From Lytechinus variegatus (taxonomy: Eukaryota; Echinodermata; Echinoidea; Temnopleuroida; Toxopneustidae), in NCBI RefSeq assembly GCF_018143015.1, contig NC_054754.1, forward strand, positions 23,424,758-23,488,757: a stretch of 64,000 nucleotides of DNA. Direction: 5' to 3'. Position numbers and translations under genes: made by a program. Numbering within the stretch: position 1 is the stretch's first letter; the number at the start of each line of letters is the position of its first letter. Below the pieces are notes generated by a model. The model was not told where the DNA came from and searched no databases. It saw only the letters and a program-made list of their open reading frames with translations. Shown piece after piece: positions 46,101 through 58,100 of the stretch.

Positions 46101-49100
46101 CAAGTTTTTGCAATTCCAACAAGGACGTATTTCACAACATAGTATATCTATTGAAAATACCTGTCAAATCACAATGAACAGCTTAGAGGTCTTCGTTAAA
46201 AAGTGGTGAACCATGACAGCAGATTGTCCTAAGATTTGGAGCTGAAGAAAAATTGCACAAATACAACGTTTGCCCAAAGTCCAGGACGACACTGCTGTTT
46301 CGATTTGACAAAGACTGCTTTGTCATGAAGGGCTTTTGACAACAGATTCTCTATGTTCCAGGAAGTGTCTGTGTAGTGGATGTGAAAACTTTTAAATCAG
46401 GGGACTGTTGCAGACAGAGTTGCAATTAATCGCAACTCTGAAAATCATGCACAACTCGATTTTCAACCAATCAACAGCGCGCATTTGGGACTTGCGATTG
46501 ATTTTTTAGGATTGCGTTTAAACGCAACTCTTTCTGCAACGGGCCCCTGGAGTAAGATAGGGAGCATGTGTCCAGACACTACATAAAGGCAGGATCATTT
46601 CTTTTTTTTTTCTTCTCCTTTTGGAGTAGCATTGATTACCAAAAAAGTTATGTATTGCAATTCTTGAGAATGTAATCCTCAATTTGTGAAAAAGGAAACT
46701 GCTCATTTTGAGTTTTATTGATGATGATAATATTCTACTTTTATGAAGCTTAATACACCAGAATGATATCTCTAAGCACTTTACGGATGTATTTTTACCC
46801 GTGCTTGTACACAATTCATGCACTTTCTCCACTCCCAGTGGAGCATTCCAACAAGACACATACTATATTATGCATTTGTATCATTTTCCCCAGGTATTTG
46901 TCACGACGGAGAGCAAGTTCAGTACCATCGCCGAGCTGGTCCACCACCACTGCAAGCAGTCGGACGGTCTGATCACGACGCTGCGATACCCCGCGGCCAA
47001 GATGCAGAAGCCCATCATCTACGGGGTGTCGCCACTGCCAGACGAGTGGGAGATCGAGAGGACGGATATCTCGATGAAGAACAAGCTGGGCGGGGGACAG
47101 TACGGGGAGGTTTACGAGGCCATCTGGAAGAAACATAACAAGATTGTTGCAGTCAAAACACTCAGGGTTTGTTGTTTTTTTATTCTGTATGAAAAAAACA
47201 ACAACTCACAAACAAACATTTTCACAATAGATATTACATCACTGGGCGCCTTGTCAGAGGGTGACATGACGTTATCTGGCAACAATTGCTCCGGCTTTAT
47301 TTCATCTAAGATGTAGGGATAGGGTTGCAATAGGGGTATTATATTATATGTTAGGTTTACGTTAGGGTATAGCGTTAAATCCAGGGTTGAAGTTGATCAT
47401 TCCATAAGAGTGCGGAATTTACAGAGTGGCCTGAATCGGAATGTATGGAGCAGCCACATTTTGTTCAGAAATCATCTTGAAAAACAGCCCTATACTTTTT
47501 CATTCTAAAATATGTTAACGAAAAATCAGTTACATGGTCAATAGGCGGGTGCACGCACCATGTCATTATGAATAAAAAGCAACAAGAGATTTTTGGGTGA
47601 GGGAGACAGCTAAAACAAAGAGAATAGACTCTTTCAAGTTGTTTTTGCTCAGTTTGTTCATCGTGTGCTATGTGCATAATATGTTCTGTAGGTATGTTGG
47701 CATGCAGATGTCTCAAATCAGCTGAAATGCAAACTATGTTCTCTATAATATGATTTTTCTTGTTTGTACAGGAGGAGAATATGAGGGTGGATGAGTTCCT
47801 AAGAGAAGCATCCGTGATGAAAAACATCAAGCATCCAAACTTGGTTCAGTTATTAGGTAAGGCATTGATTGGAGGATCTGTCAAGAAGCTGTTCATAAGT
47901 AAAGCTGGCCGCACACTATTCGTTTCAACACAAACTTTTTATTATTTTCATATTTAAAATTTCCAAGAAGTGTAACCTAATGCGAGGAGTAATTAAATCA
48001 TAATTTTGCATTGCTGCTAGTCTTATGACCAGAGTATAAAGTCCAAGTCAGCTTCAAGTTGCAGCCTGTGATGATATCATGATGATTTGGATTTTTTTTA
48101 CTCTTTGAATATAGGGAGACTTGAAATAGACTGGAATTTTGATTGTGTAGTGTGCACCACACTTTTGAAGTTATGCATGACTCAATGTTCCTTGCTATTT
48201 TATGGCTTGAATAAATTTTTGTGAAACACTGGTCCAAGGCAGAATGTAATGAACAGAAATAATAAAAATGCTCCCCCTCCCCAAAATAGATAGATAGATT
48301 CAATTCAATTCATTTATTTCCATATTCAAATTCAAATTGTACAATATATGGATTGATAGATAGATGGAATCAAATAGATAAATGACTTAAAAAATTGAAT
48401 GAATGTATGAATATTTATGAAACTCAAAAAGTAACAAACCAAAATAAAAAAAATATGATAAAATCAACATCAACAGGAACAAGCAGTAATAAAACTTGTA
48501 CCAAATTGACTTGACCTTGAATGTAATGTGTACAGGTAAATCAGGTAAGTGTATCATGCCTTTAGTAGTAGTTAGGCCCATTGCCAGAAGCCTGCCAGTC
48601 AATGTCAGTATGTCTCTGAGAGGAAATGTCTGTTTGAAACCACACTACACGTGACCGCCTGTTTATTATTTCTTAACCTTGATATCAAGATCGCAAAGGC
48701 AATCAAGAAATAATCAACGTCTGGTACATTTAAAGTGCTTTTGTGGAGACATTGCAGTGTAACTAGCACTCTGGAAAAGTGGAATGCACCAGACATTATC
48801 ATTATTGTCATAATTATTATTTTCCTTATGAAATATCTCTTAAAGTACATATAGAGACAATATTTTTTTCGTGTGAGGCCATTAGGGCAACATAACAATG
48901 TTTTAAGGCCTGCTGTGTGTTTATAAAAGTACTTGGAGACATTATCACTGTGTAATGTACTTGTTATTAGGATGATGTGTCTCTCTGAAAGCACTTAGAG
49001 ACATCACAGTGCATTTAATGTTCTATAAAAGTAGGAATGTTCTTCCTCTTTATTATAATGGTATGTCTTTATAAAAGCACAAACATGTAGACATTATCGA

Positions 49101-52100
49101 AGTGTATGAAGGTCTGTCTAAAAGTGGAGTGTTATAGTATTCTTCATATTTTTATAGTGTTATATCTCGTGAAGGGTAAGTTTAACCCTGACAAAAAGTA
49201 TATTGTAAAAATAGCAGGAAAATATTTTCAAATATTGGCGAAGGTTTGAGGAAAACCCAACAAAGGATGAGAAATATTTTTGGCTATTTGACTTGTGACA
49301 TCATATGCAAACAGCATTCCTACACATCATATGGTAAAAAGTCACTAAAACGTCATTTCTCAGAAATTTGAAAACGGTTTTTATTGTTCCTTAAGTATAT
49401 CAATGGACAATTGATTTAACACCAGCTCCTTACAAGAAAATAAAAAAAACAAGTCATCTTGAACCATTAGAATTGAAATTTATGCATTTTATATTACATG
49501 TATATATTCATATTCCTTTATGACGTCACAAATCAACAACATGAAATTCAATAACTTTATTAATCTTCACTGTATTTTCCTCAAAATTTCACCTATATTT
49601 TCTATTATTTTTTTGGGGGGGGGCTATTTTTACAACAAAGTTTTCGCCAGGGTGAAGTTCAAGATACATGTATTTTGCACTCTAAAAAAGTTGATCTATA
49701 TGAATAGTGTATGTGTATGCACAAGAGAACCCGTCTGCGTCAGAATTCACGCTGTATGGCAATGTGTGGAAATACCATTAAGAATGATAGCATCCCTAGA
49801 TGTAGTGATTAGTCTTTTGCTCTCTATACCCCTATGAATGTTATAAAATCTTTCGAATCCTACATCGTCAAAGTTGATTATCAAATGAACACAATTCACG
49901 AGGATAGCAATAATTTTTCTTATAATACATTTACATACCTTTTGTGTCTGTACATATTGTTTATTACTGTGTTTTGTCTTCTTTTTCCTTGCCTATTATT
50001 AATTATTAATCTTTTGTTGATTTTTGTTAAGAGGGCCACAAGAAAGACCAACTAGTTGGTGATATGTGCCATCCTGTATAAATATTAGAATTTACTAGAT
50101 AAATGAATAAATGAATAAATAAGTAAATGAATAAATAAGTAAATGAGTAAATGAATAAATGAAAAAATGAATAAATAAATAAATAAGTAAATGAATGAAT
50201 GAATGAATAAATAGATAAATAAATGATTAAATAAGTAAATAGATAAATAAATGAATGAAAAAATAAATAAATGAATAAATAAATGTATCTATATTATTCC
50301 TTAAACTAGGTGTATGCACGAGAGAGCCCCCGTTCTACATCGTGACGGAATTCATGCCCTATGGTAACCTCTTGGAGTACTTGAGAGATAACGATGAGAC
50401 CTCGCTGCCTGCCGTCACGCTGCTTTACATGGCAACGCAGGTTGCGTTTGGCATGAGCTACTTGGAGAAAAATAGTTTCATTCATAGGTTAGTGTGTGTT
50501 TGGGTTTTTTTTTTCTTTCACCATGACCGTGACTTTCTTTTGCCAGGATTACGGAAACAGTTGTTTCCTCTTAAAGGTATTGTTTAACTTTGTTAGCAGC
50601 CAAATTAACCCTATCTAGGCTGGGGTATTTTGGGAGTTCCTATGGCCGGGGGGGGGGGGCCTCCCCCCTTAAGATCGCGGCCGTTGACCGCGCGATCGCG
50701 CCGAAAATTGGCACGCGGGTTGCCTGGGACATAATCTACAAGATTGTATAGTAATTTAATTCATGCGAATCGCTATAAAGTGATTATGCTAATTTATGCG
50801 TAATTAGTATGCAAAATCATACTTTTCCCTCTAACTCCCTAAATAAAGCTCCAAATGTACTAATTTTGGTATAGAAACTCTTTGTGGTGTCCTTAGCAAG
50901 TGTACATGAAAAAAAATTGTGATATCAGATCATTTTCTTATGTATTATATTTTTTTTTGCAATTTCTTATGTATTTCTTTGTTTTTTTGACCTTTTGTTT
51001 TTCATTATTTTTTTCAATGAAATTTGTTGGGGACTCTTCTGTGATCACAAAAAGCATAAAATGAATACATTTAGACTAGAAAAACTAAAAATGATCATAC
51101 ATTTATGAATTTTGGTTGAAAACACAATTTGCATTGACTTTGTACATGAAATCACGACATGCACTTACATAATGTTGTGTAATTTCGTAACCACGTAACC
51201 GGGTGACACAAAATTGGTCTCAAAAGTTGCGCAAGACTTGAAAGTAAAAAGTCAGCGAGTGGCGCGGTCAAAAAATTTCGCACGGCGAAAATATCGCGCG
51301 ATTTGTTGAGGGGGGCCTCCGAGGCCCCCCCCCCTGGCCTAGATAGGGTTAAAGAATTCTCAAACCAAGATGAAATATGTGTACAAGTGCATGTATTAGA
51401 ACTAATAAACCCTGAAAACAACCATAATTGAGAATGAAAAGCTAAAACTACAAGACAAACCCCAATTTTGTAAATAGGTGTCTTATAGACGCCTAAATAG
51501 TACACATAAGTGTATGGGATGAAATTAAGATGGTGTTTCCAGTCACTTTATATTTCAATTTTTGAAGCACTAAATACTTATTTTCGAACGCAATTTTTCT
51601 GGGCTTCATTTTTGTAACATATCACAGACAAAGGTGACAAGTGTGACCTTCTAGCTCAGATTTTTTAAAAGTCTAACCAATGTTAACCAATCACTTTAAA
51701 GGGGTTGTTCAACTTCAATCAGGATCTAAAAATGTATTTGGTTTTTTTTCTTGCAGCAAATGCTGTAATCATATATTACAAACTAATAAGTCAGACAGGA
51801 ATCACGTATAAGATAATCAGTCACTCAATTGATGTGATAATGATGACTGAAGTACAGTCATAAGCAAAACATTGTAGTTAAAAGTACAAAACTGTAGGCT
51901 GTGTAGTAGATGAAATAATGACTTTTGTACTTTATATTGCGAAGTATACAATGATGCTTTTGGAATAGAATGTTCATGGTTTCCTCTTAAAACATAGTAT
52001 ACACAGATAGCAAGTAGAGCCCCTGAGTTGTCAAAATTTAATTTGAGATTTTCTTGAAAGGCTTTTCCTAAGCTTACTCGTGAAAATTGATTAACAATAA

Positions 52101-55100
52101 CCGACTCAAGGTACTTGATCCGATGCATAAGAAATTCAGCGAGAGCTTCAGAAAATGAGAAAGTAAGGTTTGAAGTGCGGGGTTCATGATCCCTCCAACT
52201 TAGGATAGGCAAACTGTGTAATCCCTTTCATACTTCCAAGCAGTATGTACAAAGAAGGTCAAAGAAACTCTTCTTTTTTACTCAATTTGAAAAAAACTTC
52301 AACATTTTGACAGTACATAGAAGAGTACCTACTCTTTTAGATAAGCCAATATTTGTTTTACTTCTTGAAGGCTAAATCATTATTTCAGCTCTTAATGGAG
52401 AACCTTCCCTGGCAACTTAATGTTTACTTTGGGGTGGCTGCCTCACTCTTTTGAGCTGACACTCTGTTCTTTTGTTGAGCCTCTCCATGGAAAGGCAAAG
52501 AGGGGGAGACCCCGAAGATAATTTGTTGATCCCTCTTCGAACAGATTTTGGTCTTTGTGAAAACTGAGAAATATTCCATTCAATGAAGAATGGAAGCCGC
52601 TGGAAACAAAATTGTCCATGGAGATCATGAATGCTACCTGAGTTATTGGATGGATTAACTCTCTTTTGACCATGACTGTTATGATGATATGAGAAAGCAA
52701 ATACAAAGAAACAATTTGAAGTGGATTTTGGGAATACTACCCAACTTTGATCAACTCTCTCTTGGTCGTGATTGTCATAATGATATGACGAAGCAAATTA
52801 CAAAGAAACAATTTGATGTGTTTTTTTACCCCATAACAGAGATTTAGCAGCAAGGAACTGCCTATTAGGTGAGCACCACCTACTAAAAGTAGCAGACTTT
52901 GGGCTTGCCAGGATGGTCCAGGGGGAGATCTACACGGCTCAGGCCGGGGCCAAGTTCCCCATCAAGTGGACCGCTCCAGAGAGTCTGGCCTACTACAAGT
53001 TCTCAAGCAAGTCCGACGTTTGGGGTATGTGCCTCCCTCAAGATTTGCTCTTTGATATTCACTGACCATGATAACTTCCAAACGTGTGTTTTTTTTTATA
53101 TAATATATGGTTGAACCAATTCAATCCAGCTTCAATCAAGTTTTCAATATGCTATTAATGTATTTTGTGTATTTTGATACCTTTATGTGTACATTTAATC
53201 ATGTATTTTAATAGGCACAAAGAAAGATATATAATGATAAAGGTAAATTATTGACCCTCATACAATATCCAATATTTTAACCCCCCCCCCCATCCCGGCA
53301 TTTGGTACAGGAATTTGCAAGCTGCATTCCTGTACCCACACCCCACAGGAGATTTTAACACTGAGCCCTCATTACCACATATATGTAGAAATAGTGTCTA
53401 ATGGATTTTAAAAGCAATAATACCTTTTTGGGATCCTTGTATAGGAATAAACATGGTATGTTTTTTTACTCCTACAGTAGATTTAACATGGCATTGGTGG
53501 ACACCATCAGTATATGATAATGTTAATTGCTGATGTGGTTTACGGTACACCATGTGGAGTGTTATAGAAGCAGTGGATAGAAGAAGAGAGGAAGTGGATA
53601 GGCGAGAAAGTGGAGATTTGAGAATAGAGTATTCTTTCTTGAGAATAGTCCTGAAAAGGACTGTAAACCAGAAGGAATGTTGAGTGAGAACAGCTTGAGT
53701 AGTAGAGCTGATGAGGAGATGCTGGCTTGCGTCGGCGAGTAGAGATGATGAGTAGTAGAGAGACTCGACGTTTCGGACAGGTTGACTGTCCGTCTTCAGG
53801 AGTGAGTGTTCGCTCGGCGTGCGGCGGTACTTATGGCGTGCGTGCGGACGTGGGGGAAAGCTCTAGGCCGGCGGTCACGGCGGGTTGACGTCGTAGGTGG
53901 CGCTCTGTGTGTGGGTCGGCGGTTTTGGCGGGAAACGAGTGGGCGTCGTATGCGGACGTGGTGAGTAGACGGCGGCGTGAGTTACGGCGGCGTGTGTGTG
54001 TGTCGGCGGTGTGTACATCAATGGTGGCGATCTGTGCGTGTTGGTCGGCGGACTCGTCGGGTGAGCTTCGGCGGGAGTGAGTGGGTGGCCTGGTGTACGG
54101 ATGAGGTGTTGGGTCGTCGGCGGAGGTTGTAGCGAGGTGTCGGTGGCGGTGGTGTGTGTGTCGGCGGAGTCCCTGGTTGAGTAGGTGATGCAATCAGACT
54201 GCTGTGTTGGGTAGGAGGGCTCGGTGGAGTGACGGTGGACGGCTGGTTGTTTGTGGATTGGTTAGAAGTTTGGTGGTGACGTAGGATTGGGTGCCAGATG
54301 CTGTTGATGTGGAGGCCAGGGTCTTGAGGCACAGTGTTGTGTTGATGTATCTCAATGGCTTCCCTGACCCTTCTGGTATTCCAGTGCCGGATGTTGGTGA
54401 TTAGGTGGCTCCTTTCCCATTCTATGCGGTGATTCTCTTGTTGTGCGTGCTTGACGATGGCGGATCGGTCCCAGTCGCTGCGTCGGTGGTGGGTCTTGTG
54501 TTCCTTGAGTCTGGTGTCGAAGTCTCGGCCGGTTTCCCCAATGTAGACTTTACCGCAGTCGCAGGGGATCCTGTAGACGCCTGGTTGTTTGTTGGATGGG
54601 TGCTTGTCCTTATGAGAGTGAAGGATGGAGTGTAGTTTTCGAGAGGATTGGTGTCTGACGAGGATGTTGGCAGAGTGAAGGATGCGTTGTAGTCGGTGTG
54701 AGGTCTTGCCGATGTAGGGTAGTACTATGGTGGCGACGGGCTTGGTTTCGGATGGGTTTTCGGTGCTGTTGGTGCTGGGTTGATGGTTGGGTGGTTGAGT
54801 CTTGATCCTTCTTCTGGGGTAGTGGTTGATGGTGGTGAGTGCATTGGTCACGTGCTTGAGTTCTTGATGTAAGTGTGCCTTGTCGCTGAGTTGGTGGGCT
54901 CGTCTGATGAGAGTGTTGGCGACTGATTGGTGGATGGACGGGTGGTGGTGTGAGCGGAAGTTGAGGTAGCGGTCTGTGTGGGTGGGTTTCCGGTACACCT
55001 GGTGAGATGGGAATCCAGACGGTGTCTTAGTGATGAGGACGTCTAGAAATGGAATTGAGTTGTCGCGTTGGGTCTCCATGGTGAACTTGATGCTGGGGTG

Positions 55101-58100
55101 CTGGTTGTTGAGGTGGTTGAGAAACTGGTGAAGGTCGGGTGTGCTGTGCGGCCAGATGACAAAGGTGTCGTCGACGTAGCGGAGCCAGAGTGAAGGAGGT
55201 TTGTCCGCAGTCTTGAGTGCTTGGTGCTCAAAGTGTTCCATGAAGATGTTAGCGATGATTGGTGAGAGAGGTGACCCCATGGCTGCTCCTTGTAGTTGTT
55301 TGTAGTAGTTGTTGCGCCATTTGAAGGAGTTGGAGTTGAGACAGGTGAGGAGGAGGTCGTGGATCTGGTCTGGTGTGAGATTGGTTCTGGATGCTAGGTC
55401 TGAGTCGCACGCCGAGCGGCCGCACGCCGCACGCCGAGCGAACACTCACTCCTGAAGACGGACAGTCAACCTGTCCGAAACGTCGAGTCTCTCTACTACT
55501 CATCATCTCTACTCGCCGACGCAAGCCAGCATCTCCTCATCAGCTCTACTACTCAAGCTGTTCTCACTCAACATTCCTTCTGGTTTACAGTCCTTTTCAG
55601 GACTATTCTCAAGAAAGAATACTCTATTCTCAAATCTCCACTTTCTCGCCTATCCACTTCCTCTCTTCTTCTATCCACTGCTTCTATAACACTCCACATG
55701 GTGTACCGTAAACCACATCAGCAATTGTACATGCCACCATGCAAACCTTCAAACAACATCTGATGATAATGTTAATAATAGTATCTACATTGCTAAGGTG
55801 CACATATCCATTCTAAGAAATGCATAAGGTGCCTTACAATTGAAAACAATACACAGCAAAGTAGTAAACAAATATTATACATGCATAAAAAGTTATAATG
55901 TAATTCATAGGGAGTGGGAGCTATAAGAAAGGATTTCAAATTTCTTCTGAATGACTGTAGAGAGGATAAGATATGAACTGAGTGGGGAAGGGATTTCCAG
56001 AGACGGGGTGTGGCAGCAAAGAATGCTCCATCAACCCCATGTCCTCTTTATTCTGGATTTTTTTCATTTGATGAAATTAGATGAGGGAAGACCAGTGTGT
56101 GAAGTAGGAAGTAAACCATTGTAAATGTAGTTTTTTTTCAGTCTGGTTTGGAAGACCACATAGGATTGCTTCCAAGACTGCTTCGATCATCCCGTTACAT
56201 GTTAAACTAGTTTTCACTTAAACTGGTTTCCTCTAACCTAGTTTACGAATATAGATGCAAACAGGGTCTCTCAATCTGAGGGATGGCGTGTTTTTCTTCA
56301 GCAAGAAATTTACCCACATGGCACCGCACTCAACGCGGGTGAGGTGTATGGGTACCCGGTAGGAAGAAATTCCTCGAATGCTTGAGCGCCTAAATGGCGG
56401 CTCGGCTACAGCCGGGGTAATGATATGATACCATATGTTAAGTGCAGTAGAGTGTATTGATATAGAAGCTGTCTTATATAAATGGTACACATTATTTATT
56501 ATTGTTATTCTTATTCCCTCACAGCCTTTGGTATCCTACTCTGGGAGATTGCAACGTACGGATGTTCCCCGTACCCTGGGGTGGATCTCCAGCACGTCTA
56601 CGGCAAACTTGAGCAGGGCTACAGGATGGAGAGACCAGAAGGCTGCCCGACGGACGTCTACAAGCTCATGCTCAAGTGCTGGGAGTGGAGGCCCACCGAG
56701 AGGCCCTCGTTCTCTGTGAGTTTGTGTTGACTGTGGTGTCTAAGAGTAGTCATATTTCAGATAGCTAACAGGCCTGCATCCCATTGCATGCAATGGTACA
56801 TCTTGTGCTATGTGATATGTACCAGGCTGTGAAGCTGACTTTCCACCTAAGAACATGTTCCAGTTGTGTGTAAAGTCATGCATGATTTGTGAATAGCTTT
56901 TTGTAACACCCTCCTGGGCCGTGTGGTATAAAGCCTAATGATTGATCATGAGGCTGATTTCTAGGATTGAATATTGTGTATGATCAATCACAGATATCAG
57001 ACTTATGATCATTTTCTAAGCTTTATGTTACGGGGTCCAGGGTTGAAGATACATGACCCTGTCTAAATGGAGAACTTACATCAGGGGCCTGTAACATAAA
57101 GCTTAGGGATTGATTATGGGACTGATTTCTATGATTGATTGCGTTGATTGTGTATGATCAATCATAAAAAGCAGCATTACAATCAATCACAAAGCTTTAT
57201 GTTACAGGACCTAAGCATATTTTTAAAAAATCTTCCTCTGATTTGCTTCTTACCGTATTCATCTCGTGGGGTCGTCATGGTTATGACTCAAGTCTTTCGA
57301 TCGGAGGGACGTGGGTTCGATTCCAGTCATGGCGTGTTTTATTTTCAGCATTAGATTTACCCACATTGTGCTGCACTCAACCCAGGTGAGGTGAATGGGT
57401 ACCCGGCAGGAAGAAATTCCCCATTCAGCCAGTCAAAGGGAATAATTTCAGGAGCTTTTAGCTGTTAATGCAAAATGGGCCCCCAGACATTTTTTATTTT
57501 AAATTTCTTTGCTCTTTCAGGAAATTCATGAAGAGATGAACAACATGTTCCAGAACAGCAGTATCAGCGAAGAGGTGGAGAAGTCCCTGCACAGACGTGG
57601 CAAGGATCCGCCTACCCTCCCGGCTAAGAAGAAGAGCATCAGGCGAGGGCAGCAGACTAATGAGAACGAGCCTCCGAGAGGCAAGGAAGCTCACACGATT
57701 GTTGATACAGGTGACTCAATATTTCCCCTTGTTTTTTTTTTTTTCACCATGGAGCATTGCAAGAAACTTTGTGATCAATTGCAAGTCTATGTTTGGCCCC
57801 AAAAGTCAATCACATGTCTTGAAATGAATTGCAAATTTGCAATTGATTACTGGTGCCCCTGAAGTTTCAAGAAAAATGCCAGCTTTCATGAAGAATCTTC
57901 GCAAGAAAGACACGACCAAGATAAAAGATCAGGAGCGGCGGAACAGTTCCTCAGCCGAGGATGAGCTTGAGCTTCTTTCCAGAGACCACCATGAAATGCA
58001 AATTTGCAATTGATTACTGGGCCCCTACAAGGAGTTGCGATGATCCAATCAACCATAATTATGGAAAGCCAGCAACATCACCTAAAGTGCCTGTTTGCTG

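Larger units (their letters stand above)
53528..55763 (-). mobile_element. Penelope-like element, 5'-truncated, with inverted terminal repeats
   Basis: The body holds the RT/GIY-YIG frame. About 295 bp at each end (53528-53826 and 55428-55725) are near-identical inverted repeats, from gctgatgtggtttacggtac inward to the cgctcggcgtgcg segment. Inverted rather than direct terminal repeats are a known arrangement of truncated or rearranged Penelope copies. The near identity suggests a young insertion. GC content and codon use differ sharply from the surrounding intron. Confidence 0.88.

Noticed and set aside
46801-47316. A 171-codon frame with an ATG before Abl exon 3
   Set aside because: Only 46894-47166 is exon. 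The first 31 codons come from a SINE remnant and the last 50 from intron.
57270-57340. tRNA gene
   Set aside because: It has a tRNA-like box B but no full cloverleaf, and it continues into a SINE body shared with 56232-56515.
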